NCBI GenBank assembly: GCA_937924855.1
Contig: CALEYQ010000052.1
Span: forward strand, 1 to 37,810
DNA length: 37,810 nucleotides
Source: an uncultured Bacteroidota bacterium
GTDB taxonomy: Bacteria; Bacteroidota; Bacteroidia; JADZBD01
Direction: 5' to 3'
Part shown: piece after piece, positions 16,313-25,245 of the stretch
How the letters are laid out: every line of letters begins with the position of its first letter
How positions within the stretch are numbered: the first letter of the stretch is position 1
Made by a program: the position numbers and the translations under genes
Notes under the pieces: generated by a model
Told to the model about the DNA's origin: nothing
Seen by the model: the letters and a program-made list of their open reading frames with translations, nothing else
Databases searched by the model: none

Positions 16313-16320
16313 TACCTTTG
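16313..16320 (+). promoter_or_regulatory. -7 box (TACCTTTG) for the dehydrogenase gene
   Basis: A perfect TAnnTTTG 16 nt upstream of the ATG at 16337. Only 9 bp separate it from the opposing -7 box of the tmRNA promoter, so the two polymerase footprints would overlap and compete. No clear -33 TTTG. Confidence 0.45.
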
Positions 16321-16336
16321 AGCCTGATTTTTCACT

Positions 16337-17542
16337 ATGGCAGTTATAGGAATTATTCGTGAAAACAAAACGCCGCCCGACAGAAGGGTTCCATTTACCC
16401 CTGAACAATGTGCGGCTATCCAAAATTTGTTTCCGGGTACCCGAATGCTGGTTCAGCCCTCCCCGCACCGGGCCTTTACCGATGCCGAATACGAGATGAC
16501 AGGCATTGAATTAAAAGAAGATCTTTCGTCCTGCGATATGATTATGGGCATAAAGGAAGTTCCGGTTAAAAATCTTATTCCTGAAAAGAAATACCTTTTC
16601 TTCTCCCACACCATCAAGGAACAAGAGCACAACAAATCTCTGATGGAAGCACTTATCCGGAATAAGATCCAGATGATAGATTACGAGTGCATGACCGACC
16701 CTGATTTTAACCGGATTATCGGATTCGGACATTATGCCGGTATTGTAGGAGCCTATAATGGAATCAGGGGATATGGTTTGCGGTATAAACTTTTTGATTT
16801 GAAACCCGCTCATGCCTGCCACGACAGGAAAGAACTTGAAAAGGAATTTTCCAAAATAAATCTTCCTAACCTGAAAATTATTGTAACCGGAAACGGAAGA
16901 GTGGCCAACGGAGCCATAGAGCTATTGGGAGCTTTGAAAATTCGAAGAGTTACCCCTTACGAATTCACCCAGTTTACTTTCCGCGAGCCGGTGTATTGCC
17001 AACTCCATTCATACAACTATAACGAATCGAAAGACGGAACACCCTGGGATACACAAAAATTTTATGCAGATCCTTCCGGATTCCGGTCAACCTTCGGGAA
17101 ATTCGCTTCCCATTGCGATTTATTCATTCATTGCTCTTACTGGGATCCACGGGCTCCGAAACTTTTTACATTGGAGGAAATGGCTTCGCCTTCATTCCGA
17201 ATCAGCGTAATCGCAGATGTCACCTGCGACATAGACGGCTCCGTTCCAAGTACGCAGCGTGCAAGCTCCATACCTGAACCCTTTTACGGGTATGATCCAA
17301 TTACAAGAAAGGAAGCCCCTCCGTTCTCGAATGAAGCGATAACCGTTATGGCCGTAGACAATCTTCCCTGTGAACTGCCCCGCGACAGTTCGGAAGATTT
17401 TGGAAAGGAATTGATTGAAAAGGTGCTGCCCGACCTTCTGGGTAACGATGCCTCGGGACTGATTGAAAGGGCCAGCATTTGCAAGGGGGGTAAGCTCCTT
17501 CCCAGATTCAGTTACCTGAGTTCTTATGCCGGACTGACATAA
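16337..17542 (+). CDS. NAD(P)-dependent alanine/saccharopine-dehydrogenase-type enzyme (AlaDH/PNT N-terminal domain)
   Basis: A 401-aa cytosolic oxidoreductase. The N-terminus IGIIRENKTPPDRRVPFTPEQC is the AlaDH/PNT N-terminal motif with the substrate-binding Arg/Lys pattern; FFSHTIKEQEHN and IQMIDYEC follow as in LYS1-type saccharopine dehydrogenases. A Rossmann loop IIVTGNGRVANGAIELL sits at about residues 175-192, and a conserved VIADVTCDIDGSVPST near residue 300. Family members reduce or oxidise amino acids such as alanine, lysine or saccharopine with NAD(P). The LYS1-like motifs favour a lysine-related reaction, but that is inference. Next downstream, 46 nt away, is tryptophan 2,3-dioxygenase, so both may serve amino-acid breakdown. 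Confidence 0.7.
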   Translation: MAVIGIIRENKTPPDRRVPFTPEQCAAIQNLFPGTRMLVQPSPHRAFTDAEYEMTGIELKEDLSSCDMIMGIKEVPVKNLIPEKKYLFFSHTIKEQEHNKSLMEALIRNKIQMIDYECMTDPDFNRIIGFGHYAGIVGAYNGIRGYGLRYKLFDLKPAHACHDRKELEKEFSKINLPNLKIIVTGNGRVANGAIELLGALKIRRVTPYEFTQFTFREPVYCQLHSYNYNESKDGTPWDTQKFYADPSGFRSTFGKFASHCDLFIHCSYWDPRAPKLFTLEEMASPSFRISVIADVTCDIDGSVPSTQRASSIPEPFYGYDPITRKEAPPFSNEAITVMAVDNLPCELPRDSSEDFGKELIEKVLPDLLGNDASGLIERASICKGGKLLPRFSYLSSYAGLT

Positions 17543-17588
17543 ATCATTCCCGTGGGGTGGAATATTTTTTTACCTTAATCAAAAAAAA

Positions 17589-18617
17589 ATGAGCGAAGTA
17601 CATTACAGCGATTACCTCAGACTCGATCAGATTCTCAATGCCCAGTTTCCTGAAAGTGATAAAAAAGGCGTTGAGGCCCATGATGAAATGTTATTTATCA
17701 TTATTCATCAGGCGTATGAGCTTTGGTTTAAGCAGTTGTTGTACGAAGTAGATTCGGTTCATAAAATATTGTCGGGCGATTCCATCAATGATAACTCACC
17801 CGAACTGGAACAGGTGGTTCACCGTACCGGAAGAATGGCAACCATCCTGAAAGTTTTGGTTCATCAGATTGATATTCTGGAAACCATGACACCCATGGAT
17901 TTTCTGGATTTCAGAAATTTACTCAGGCCGGCATCGGGATTTCAGAGCTGGCAGTTCAAAATACTGGAAGCTAAACTGGGTTTGAAGTACCAACATCGGC
18001 ATGGCCAGGAATATTACACCTCACAACTCAGGCAAGAGCAAATTGATATGATTAAGAGCGTGGAAGGAAAACCTTCCCTGCTGGAATTGCTCAACCGCTG
18101 GCTGGAGCGGTTTCCTGTATTTGCAAAACCTGATTTTTTTGGAAAAGATTTCGGCACCTGGCCAAATCACCCTTTCTGGAAGTCCTATCGTTCCCGCTAC
18201 GAAGCTTCTTTGGTTGAAGGGGAAAAGGGAAACCTGAAATTTTTCGACGAAGTGTTTTTTGCCGATAAGCCCGGAGAGGGGAGGCAAATGACCCCCGCCG
18301 CCAACCGATCTGCTTTGTTTATCAGTATTTATCGCCATTACCCTTTGCTGCAGTTTCCCTTTCATTTTCTGAATAATCTGCTTGAGGTTGATGAACAATT
18401 GAGCACCTGGCGCTTCCGGCACATGAATATGGTGCATAGAATGATTGGAACACGGGTAGGAACCGGTGGCAGTTCAGGTAAGGAATACCTGAAGGGCGCA
18501 CTTGAAAAACATTACATCTTCAAGGAAATAGCCATGCTGAATACTTTTCTGCTGGAACGCAGAAACCTTCCCCCGCTTGATGCCGAACTGGAAAAACGAT
18601 TGGGATTCTCTATCTAA
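17589..18617 (+). CDS. kynA: Tryptophan 2,3-dioxygenase family protein
   Basis: A 342-aa haem dioxygenase that opens the indole ring of L-tryptophan to N-formylkynurenine, the first step of the kynurenine pathway. Key residues of the family can be placed: His40 in MLFIIIHQAYELWFKQLLYE, Arg113 in LLRPASGFQSWQF, the haem ligand His278 in RFRHMNMVHRMIG, and GTGGSSG (Thr292) for the substrate ammonium. The start ATG is preceded by a run of eight A, a common Bacteroidota translation-start context. Its stop codon is immediately followed by the convergent stop of the beta-propeller gene. No other kynurenine-pathway gene is in the window. Confidence 0.93.
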   Translation: MSEVHYSDYLRLDQILNAQFPESDKKGVEAHDEMLFIIIHQAYELWFKQLLYEVDSVHKILSGDSINDNSPELEQVVHRTGRMATILKVLVHQIDILETMTPMDFLDFRNLLRPASGFQSWQFKILEAKLGLKYQHRHGQEYYTSQLRQEQIDMIKSVEGKPSLLELLNRWLERFPVFAKPDFFGKDFGTWPNHPFWKSYRSRYEASLVEGEKGNLKFFDEVFFADKPGEGRQMTPAANRSALFISIYRHYPLLQFPFHFLNNLLEVDEQLSTWRFRHMNMVHRMIGTRVGTGGSSGKEYLKGALEKHYIFKEIAMLNTFLLERRNLPPLDAELEKRLGFSI

Positions 18618-20939
18618 TTAATCGGAGATATTGTTCGGACTTTCCGCGTTTTTCTTTTTGTCCTTTTTGTTTTCTTTCTTGTCGGTGTTCTCGGCATAAG
18701 GGAGTGGTACCGACCATATTCCCCTCCCCATGGTACCAGCCCTAAGGGTTTTGTCCTGATAGTTTATTTCCAGTCCGGTTACTTTAATATTGGGGAAATT
18801 ATTCCCGAATTTATACCAGCGTTTGTTTTCGGGAGTCCAGTAGTAAACGCCATCATCGGTTCCTGCAAAAAGCCATTCTTTACTTCCCTTCAAATGCACC
18901 AGGGCATTTACCGAGGTGTGCTCCGGTAATCCTTCTGAAATGTCGATCCATTGACGCGTGAAAAACCGCATTACTTTCAGGTTTTTGTTATAGGGCGAAT
19001 AAGAAAAGCCGGCCCAGGCCAGATTGGCGTTTTTGTCATGAACGGCAAGGCATAAAATTTTACTTTTTGCCTGTTGCCAGGTGGCTAATCCGTAGCCGGG
19101 AATATCGGGCGAAATGTTCTCCCAGCAATCGCATTCGCAATTTTCGGAGGCTCCGTCGGTGCAACCGTTAGGACCCACATAAGCACAGGTACTTGCTTTG
19201 CGGGTTCTGAATATTCCATCGGTTCGGGTACTGTCGTAAGGGTTGGTGGTATTGATGTAAATGACATCGGTTTTTATGGGAAATATGGCAATTGAAGTAA
19301 CCAGACTTCCCCAGGCGGTTTGCTTATCGAAACAAACACCCGATCGGAAGATTAGTTCTGATGTTTTTCCGCCGTCGGTTGATCGGGCAAGTCCGTTCAA
19401 ACCGCGGTAAATGATATTGGGCCTTTTGGGATCCTGCACAATGGGTTTGGGTGTTGCCCAATCTTCGTAAAAGTGACCTGAAGGAGTAATGTTTCTCATA
19501 GCAGCACCCCGGTGTGTTATTTTGCCATCCTTCAGCCGGTACTTCATGATGGAGGTATTGGAATACATGGTTTGGCGGTCGTAAACAAACATCGAGTCTG
19601 ACCAGTCAACCAGTTTTTCCCCGCCGTCGCCCATCATATAAGCGTTCCAGACTATTTTTGAAGGGTCTCCATTGGCGTTCATGGTGTAGGAGTTCCCATT
19701 ATCAGGCTCGCCGCAAAAAATAATTCCCGGTTTTGTGGGCGATCCGGAAAAACTCCAGATTTGTCCGATGGAAATTCCTTTGTTCATGGTTTTCCATGTC
19801 GGCAGGCCTTCTACAATATTGGTTTCCGCAAGGGAAATGCCTCCGTCGTGGCCAATCCACAAACTTCCATCCGGTGCAAAAGCAATTTCATGAATGTCGG
19901 GGTGCATGTTGGAACCGTAATCCGAAAGGGTGGTCCATTTTCCGGTTTGTGCATTGTAACGATGCAGCAATTCCTGACCGGCAAACAAAAATTTCTGTTG
20001 TTTGGGATGTATGTTTAAGCTAAGCCGATCCTCGTTCCATTCATTCATCATGGGAGGAATTTCCAAATCTTTCCAACTGCCCGATTTGTAAACGCGGAAG
20101 ACATAGGTTTTCCGGGACTCTTTTTTGGTTCCCACCGTTACCTGTTTCTTAAAAATAGCCGCAACATAGATATGTCCTGAATCATTGGCAACCGCAAGGG
20201 TATTTACAGAGCCTTGTTCAGGATTTTCACCGGACATAAAAAAGCCGGAGAGCTCCGTCCATGTTTTACCCCCATCGCGGGTCTGGTAAATTTTCGGGCC
20301 GGCAATTACTCCAAAATCCGGATTAGCGGGAGAAAACCAAACTCTGCGGTAAGTGCCCAGGGGAGAAAATGGCAAAACAGATTTCCAGGTTTTGCCCATG
20401 TCCTCCGATCTGAATACGCCGGGTGTTCCTGCGGCGTATAAAGTTTTGGTGTTTTTAGGGTGGATGGAAATATGATGCATTTTTGCCCCCTCATCGGGTT
20501 TGAAAGTCAGTCCGCCGGGTTTCCAGCCTTCGGCTTTTGTATAGCGGTATACACCCACGCTGTTTCCGTTGCCATGGTTCAGTAAAGCATATATTGGATT
20601 TCCATTTTCGGGATCAATCACAATCTCTCTTACTCCAACGGCGGGTAGGGTATCGGTAGAGATTTTCGGAAAGTCTTTGTGCACATTATTCCAGCTTACC
20701 CCACGGTTCGAAGAAACCCAGATGCCCCCGTAAATGGATGAAGAAAGCAGTGTTTGATTGGTTTTTCCGAAGCCGGGCCAGAAGGCAATCGACACAATCC
20801 GGCCAGCGCCCTGTCCGTTTGACTTGTTTTCAACCATTTTGTCTACAGGGCCCAGGCATGTCCATTTAAAGGATCCGGGTGCTTTGTTCTGGGAGGTTCC
20901 CACCAGGGGAATTATCAAAAGAAGCCAGTTAATTTTCAT
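18618..20939 (-). CDS. Exported BNR/sortilin-type beta-propeller protein
   Basis: A 773-aa exported protein. I start it at the ATG at 20939, which gives a signal peptide (MKINWLLLIIPLVGTSQ); the frame is open upstream to 21179, but that part overlaps the divergent gene and has no export signal. Repeated SxDxGxTW-type Asp-box motifs (WVSSNRGVSWNN, VFRSEDMGKTW, IYQTRDGGKTW, LARSTDGGKTS) indicate a multi-bladed beta-propeller like those in sortilin/VPS10 proteins and glycosidases. A Cys-rich insert (CAYVGPNGC...CECDCW) lies near residue 590. The C-terminus is a Lys/Glu-rich charged tail with no T9SS sorting domain. Catalytic activity cannot be inferred; a binding role is equally possible. Confidence 0.8.
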   Translation of the reverse strand: MKINWLLLIIPLVGTSQNKAPGSFKWTCLGPVDKMVENKSNGQGAGRIVSIAFWPGFGKTNQTLLSSSIYGGIWVSSNRGVSWNNVHKDFPKISTDTLPAVGVREIVIDPENGNPIYALLNHGNGNSVGVYRYTKAEGWKPGGLTFKPDEGAKMHHISIHPKNTKTLYAAGTPGVFRSEDMGKTWKSVLPFSPLGTYRRVWFSPANPDFGVIAGPKIYQTRDGGKTWTELSGFFMSGENPEQGSVNTLAVANDSGHIYVAAIFKKQVTVGTKKESRKTYVFRVYKSGSWKDLEIPPMMNEWNEDRLSLNIHPKQQKFLFAGQELLHRYNAQTGKWTTLSDYGSNMHPDIHEIAFAPDGSLWIGHDGGISLAETNIVEGLPTWKTMNKGISIGQIWSFSGSPTKPGIIFCGEPDNGNSYTMNANGDPSKIVWNAYMMGDGGEKLVDWSDSMFVYDRQTMYSNTSIMKYRLKDGKITHRGAAMRNITPSGHFYEDWATPKPIVQDPKRPNIIYRGLNGLARSTDGGKTSELIFRSGVCFDKQTAWGSLVTSIAIFPIKTDVIYINTTNPYDSTRTDGIFRTRKASTCAYVGPNGCTDGASENCECDCWENISPDIPGYGLATWQQAKSKILCLAVHDKNANLAWAGFSYSPYNKNLKVMRFFTRQWIDISEGLPEHTSVNALVHLKGSKEWLFAGTDDGVYYWTPENKRWYKFGNNFPNIKVTGLEINYQDKTLRAGTMGRGIWSVPLPYAENTDKKENKKDKKKNAESPNNISD

Positions 20940-20943
20940 ACAG

Positions 20944-20951
20944 CAAAAATA
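20944..20951 (-). promoter_or_regulatory. -7 box (TATTTTTG) 4 nt before the beta-propeller gene
   Basis: Minus-strand TATTTTTG-CTGT-ATG. The -7 box ends 4 nt before the start codon, so the transcript is predicted to begin at the ATG. It supports 20939 as the true start. Confidence 0.5.
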
Positions 20952-21056
20952 CATAACACAGGGCGGTAATGAAAGGGAATAAGGGCTTAAAAAATGCCTA
21001 ACACAGGAAAGTGAATAAATAACCCTCAACCTATTAATAATACCCCTTAGGGCTTG

Positions 21057-21064
21057 TATTTTTG
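21057..21064 (+). promoter_or_regulatory. -7 box (TATTTTTG) 4 nt before the first SGNH gene
   Basis: Plus-strand TATTTTTG-AAAG-ATG, the same geometry as the divergent promoter at 20944-20951. It would drive the glycan-modification cluster. No clear -33 TTTG is seen. Confidence 0.5.
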
Positions 21065-21068
21065 AAAG

Positions 21069-22454
21069 ATGGAGAAACCGGGGAAAAACCTCATCTGGCA
21101 GCCCATGGCAATTTTGCTGGCCTCGGTGGTGTTTTTCAGCATTCTTTCTTTTTTGGATTACGGAAAGAAAAAAGCCCATCTGGGAGCGAAACCTGTGGAT
21201 CTCTTTTCAGATCTTAGGTTTAAGCGTAAAATTTTTAATCCACCCCTCCCGGCACCTTTGTTTTCGGAGAAGGAAAAAGACAGTCTGGGATTGCTTTTCA
21301 AAACCCGTGACCGGCTTTCGGTAATCAGCTTTACGGAAAAGAAATTCGGAGCCCTTGAACATTTTTTAAAAGCACTCGAAGGGCTTTCCTCGGGTCAGCG
21401 TGATAAAGTCAGGATTGCTTATTTCGGTGATAGTATGATTGAAGGGGACTTGCTCACCATGGATCTCCGTTCCTTTTTTCAAAAGCAATTCGGAGGTAAT
21501 GGAGTTGGATTTGTTCCCGTAACCTCTATCGTGGCCGGGTTCAGGTCAACCATAAAACACGGATTCAGTAAAGACTGGAATGCCTATCACTTCAATAATA
21601 TCGGGGGCGATGCACACCCTTTAGGGCCCAGCGGGTATTGTTTTGTCCCCGTTGGAGGAAGTAATGTTCAATACGGTTCTTCGGGTGGTCCCGGACCTTT
21701 TCGTCAGGTTAAAATTTTTTTTGGTCCGGGAGAGGAGCCGCTGTTTCTGAAAGGAAAAGCGGATGAAACCGAAATTGCCTTTACCCTGGAAGGGGATGAA
21801 TTGATAAATATGACCGAGCTATTGGGAGGAAATCCGGCTTCAAAAATTAACCTTAGCTTTTCCGGAATACCCCGAAATGTTTATGGCTTCAGCTTTGAAT
21901 CTCCGAAAGGCGTGTTTGTGGATAATTATTCTTTCCGCGGAAATTCCGGTTTGGCGCTTACTCAGATAAAACGCGAAACTTTTCGGGCTTTTGATGCACA
22001 TCTGGATTATAAACTCATCATACTTCATTACGGACTGAATGTGGTTGCCCACAATACCGGGAATTATTCCTGGTATGAAAAAGGACTGACCAATGTGGTG
22101 AAGCATATTAAATCCTGTTTTCCGGAAGCGTCCATTCTCCTGGTTAGTGTAAACGACAAAAGCTATCGCGGCCCTGAAGGATGGGCTACGGAACCTGATG
22201 TGCCATTGCTCGTAGAAACCCAGAAGAAAGTGGCGCGAGAGGAAGGAATTGCTTTTTGGAACCTTTACGAAAACATGGGTGGGTATAACAGTATGGTAAA
22301 ATGGGTAGAAGGAGATACGGTGTTTGCCAATAAAGATTACACCCATCCGAACCGCAGGGGAGGAGAAAAAATTGCGAAACTGCTGTACGGCAGGTTGATG
22401 GAGCAGTACGGCTGGTATAACGAAATGAAAATAATATCCGAACGACTCGACTGA
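21069..22454 (+). CDS. Membrane-anchored SGNH/GDSL hydrolase-like protein (first of pair)
   Basis: A 461-aa protein with an N-terminal membrane anchor (residues 12-30, MAILLASVVFFSILSF) and an extracytoplasmic SGNH domain. Block I is RIAYFGDSMIEGD with the nucleophile Ser122, block III is HYGLNVVA (GxN), and block V is DYTHPNRRGG with Asp423 and His426. All catalytic elements are therefore present. SGNH proteins next to MBOAT acyltransferases act as periplasmic acetyltransferases or esterases on polysaccharides (AlgX/AlgJ and DltD-like systems). Its TGA overlaps the ATG of the second SGNH gene (TGATG), so they are translationally coupled. Confidence 0.82.
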   Translation: MEKPGKNLIWQPMAILLASVVFFSILSFLDYGKKKAHLGAKPVDLFSDLRFKRKIFNPPLPAPLFSEKEKDSLGLLFKTRDRLSVISFTEKKFGALEHFLKALEGLSSGQRDKVRIAYFGDSMIEGDLLTMDLRSFFQKQFGGNGVGFVPVTSIVAGFRSTIKHGFSKDWNAYHFNNIGGDAHPLGPSGYCFVPVGGSNVQYGSSGGPGPFRQVKIFFGPGEEPLFLKGKADETEIAFTLEGDELINMTELLGGNPASKINLSFSGIPRNVYGFSFESPKGVFVDNYSFRGNSGLALTQIKRETFRAFDAHLDYKLIILHYGLNVVAHNTGNYSWYEKGLTNVVKHIKSCFPEASILLVSVNDKSYRGPEGWATEPDVPLLVETQKKVAREEGIAFWNLYENMGGYNSMVKWVEGDTVFANKDYTHPNRRGGEKIAKLLYGRLMEQYGWYNEMKIISERLD

Positions 22455-23710
22455 TGAAGGATTTGGGAAAATACATCGTGCTATTATTTCTTTTGCTACA
22501 GTGTTTTACCAGGGTAAAAGGGCAGGAGAATCTGGAAAAGTATCCCTTTCTTTCTCCTGATTCTTCCCGCATCATTAATGCCGCGGCCCTGGAAGGATTT
22601 TTTGGACGGTGCTATCAATTGAAAACCACGGGGCAGGGGAGGGCCAATGTTTTGCATATCGGTGACAGCCACGTTCAGGCCGATTTTTTTTCTGGCATGA
22701 TAAGAATGGGATTGCAGAAAAAATTCGGTAATGCCGGCCGGGGTTTAATTTTTCCCTATCGTCTGGCAAGAAGTAATGAGCCCTCCGACTACCGTTCTTC
22801 GAGCACAGTAGCCTGGGAATACAAACGAAACGTTTTTCCCGAATTAAGTCTTCCCATAGGAATTGGAGGTTATACTATTCAATCCACCGATTCGAATGCC
22901 GACATTACGGTTTCCCTGAAAATTAATGATACGCTAGACTATCGTGTTACCCGCCTGACTTTGTTTCACGACCGGGCCGATGATCAGTTTGATTTTGCCG
23001 TTTACGACAGCTCTATGAACGAAATAGGGTATATCATGACCCATAATTTTTCTGAAAATAATTTTACATCCACTTTTCGCTTTCCCATGCCTGTAAGTAA
23101 GTTCATTATAAAGCCTTGTCCGCGAACAAGCTCACAGGTTTGTGCCCGGGTGTTTGGGCTGCTTCTTGAAAATGACCGGCACGGTTTGCTCTACAATATG
23201 ATAGGGGTGAACGGGGCCGAATTCAGGCATTACAATGCCTCGCGTTATTTCTTCGACCAGATGCGCTTCCTCAGGCCAAATCTGGTAGTTGTTTCTTTGG
23301 GAACCAATGAAGCCTTCAACTGGAAGGGTTTTTCGGCGGATAATTTTTACAAATCCATCGATACCATGATTACAAGGATAATCAGGGAAAATCCGGGCGT
23401 TGAAATATTGCTTACCACTCCCGGCGATTCATTCAAAAGAGGCGGAAAAAAAGGACGGGTAAAAAATCCAACCGTTGTTGAGGTAGTGAATACCATTAAA
23501 AAATATGCAGCCGATAAGAACCTGGCTTGTTTCGACTGGTTTGCCGTTTCGGGAGGTTACGGAAGCATGGGAAAATGGTATGCTGCCGGAATGGCGGATC
23601 GGGCACGGATTCATTACACCCGCAAGGGTTATGAGATTCAGGGAAAACTAATGCTTAAAGCTTTGTTGATGGCTTATGACGAGTATGAATTAAACCGGGA
23701 TAAAAAATGA
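22454..23710 (+). CDS. Exported SGNH hydrolase-like protein (second of pair)
   Basis: A 418-aa protein with a cleavable signal peptide (residues 1-24, ending RVKGQ). Block I is VLHIGDSHVQAD (Ser72), block III is SLGTNEAFNW, and the C-terminal His387 lies in ARIHYTRKGYEIQG. In the usual DxxH block an Asp is expected at position 384; here it is Ala, and the nearest Asp is residue 382. Activity may be altered, or the acid may come from elsewhere. It is coupled by overlapping codons to the SGNH gene upstream and to the MBOAT gene downstream (ATGA). It probably works with both on O-acylation of an exported glycan. Confidence 0.8.
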   Translation: MKDLGKYIVLLFLLLQCFTRVKGQENLEKYPFLSPDSSRIINAAALEGFFGRCYQLKTTGQGRANVLHIGDSHVQADFFSGMIRMGLQKKFGNAGRGLIFPYRLARSNEPSDYRSSSTVAWEYKRNVFPELSLPIGIGGYTIQSTDSNADITVSLKINDTLDYRVTRLTLFHDRADDQFDFAVYDSSMNEIGYIMTHNFSENNFTSTFRFPMPVSKFIIKPCPRTSSQVCARVFGLLLENDRHGLLYNMIGVNGAEFRHYNASRYFFDQMRFLRPNLVVVSLGTNEAFNWKGFSADNFYKSIDTMITRIIRENPGVEILLTTPGDSFKRGGKKGRVKNPTVVEVVNTIKKYAADKNLACFDWFAVSGGYGSMGKWYAAGMADRARIHYTRKGYEIQGKLMLKALLMAYDEYELNRDKK

Positions 23711-25215
23711 TGTCAGGGGATTGGTTTTCTTCCTTCGACCCCGGGAAGCTGGCCGATATATTTTTGTTTAACGAGGATGACAGGCTCTTGTTTAATTCCT
23801 CATTTTTTCTGCTCTTCTTTTCTGTTTTCCTTCTGTTTTACCAGTTTTTTTATAAGCGGAAACTTACCCGGGTTTTAATTTTCACGCTCTTTTCTCTTTA
23901 TTTTTTTTACAAAGCCTGCGGCTGGTATGTAAGCTTCATTGTCATTGCCGCCATAGTTGATTTTACCCTCAGCAATTGGATTTATAAAGCAAAAACCAAA
24001 ACCGAAAAAAAATCACTTCTGATTTTCAGTGTGGTGATAAATCTGGGCTTGCTTGCCTTTTTCAAATATACCAACCTGTTTATTGAAACCCTGAATTCCA
24101 TTTCCTCCGGAAATATCAATACCCTGGATCTGGTGCTGCCCATCGGAATTTCTTTTTATACGTTTGAAAATTTAAGCTATACCATTGATGTTTACAGGGG
24201 TCATTTCAAACCCGTTTCCAGCTTTTGGGATTATTGTTTTTTCCTTTCGTTTTTTCCCAAACTGGTAATGGGACCTATAGTAAGGGCCAGCGATTTTATT
24301 CCCCAGATAAGGAAGGATCTTTCGGTAAGCTCCTATGATATTTCTTACGGACTGTTTTTGATTCTTGGAGGGTTATTTAAAAAAGTAGTCATCTCGGATT
24401 ACATCTATGCCAATTTTGTTGAGTTTATTTTTAATGATCCCTCGCGTTACACGGGTCTTGAATGTCTGCTGGGTGTATATGGTTATGCCATGGTTATTTA
24501 TTGCGATTTTTCAGGATATTCCGATATGGCCATTGGGATGGGGCGGTGGATGGGATTTGAGATCAATATTAATTTCCGCACTCCTTATCAATCGTCCAAT
24601 ATAACTGAGTTCTGGCGACGCTGGCATATCTCCCTTTCCAGTTGGTTGCGCGATTACCTCTATATTTCTCTGGGTGGGAACCGGAAAGGAAAGTTCAGGA
24701 CTTATGTAAATCTCATGATCACCATGCTTTTGGGCGGCTTATGGCATGGAGCAAGCTGGAATTTTGTAGTCTGGGGCGGATTGCACGGGCTTGCCCTCGG
24801 CCTTGATAAATTAAAAGTTTCTCTGGTGAAGGAATGGAAAAGCATTCAGAATCCGGTCGGGGCCCTGTTATGGAAAGTGGGAGGGGTTTTGTTCACCTTT
24901 CATTTTGTGTGCTTTTGCTGGGTGTTTTTTAAATGTGAGACTTTTTCCGACAGCGGCACTTTTCTCCGGAATATTTTCCTGAATTTCTATCCTGAAGGAT
25001 TTCCGGCGCTTTGGGAAAATTACCGCTCTGTTTTCCTGGTTATGATGTTTGGCTACCTGGTGCATTTTGTGCCTGCCCGCTTTGATCACTGGGTAATCAA
25101 TCGCCTGGCTCCGGCTCCTCTTTTAGTTAAAATAGGAGTCACCGGTCTGTTTATCTGGATTGTTATTCAGACCAAACAGGCTAACCCGGTAATGCCCATT
25201 TATCTTCAATTCTGA
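23707..25215 (+). CDS. MBOAT family O-acyltransferase (AlgI-like)
   Basis: A 502-aa polytopic inner-membrane protein with about ten hydrophobic helices. It carries the AlgI/DltB hallmarks: PIGISFYTFENLSYTIDVYRG, FFLSFFPKLVMGPIVR, FWRRWHISLSSWLRDYLYISLGGN and GGLWHGASWNFVVWGGLHG with the likely catalytic His347. Such proteins pass acyl groups, usually acetyl, across the membrane to a periplasmic SGNH partner. Two such partners lie directly upstream with overlapping start/stop codons. The start is the ATG at 23707; a second ATG at 23710 is equally possible. Confidence 0.93.
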   Translation: MMSGDWFSSFDPGKLADIFLFNEDDRLLFNSSFFLLFFSVFLLFYQFFYKRKLTRVLIFTLFSLYFFYKACGWYVSFIVIAAIVDFTLSNWIYKAKTKTEKKSLLIFSVVINLGLLAFFKYTNLFIETLNSISSGNINTLDLVLPIGISFYTFENLSYTIDVYRGHFKPVSSFWDYCFFLSFFPKLVMGPIVRASDFIPQIRKDLSVSSYDISYGLFLILGGLFKKVVISDYIYANFVEFIFNDPSRYTGLECLLGVYGYAMVIYCDFSGYSDMAIGMGRWMGFEININFRTPYQSSNITEFWRRWHISLSSWLRDYLYISLGGNRKGKFRTYVNLMITMLLGGLWHGASWNFVVWGGLHGLALGLDKLKVSLVKEWKSIQNPVGALLWKVGGVLFTFHFVCFCWVFFKCETFSDSGTFLRNIFLNFYPEGFPALWENYRSVFLVMMFGYLVHFVPARFDHWVINRLAPAPLLVKIGVTGLFIWIVIQTKQANPVMPIYLQF

Positions 25216-25245
25216 TGTGCCCTGTTTTTTGTAATTTTCCGGACG

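Noticed and set aside
20940..21179. 80-residue N-terminal extension of the beta-propeller gene
   Set aside because: It crosses the divergent promoter region and the start of the SGNH gene and would hide the signal peptide that begins at 20939.
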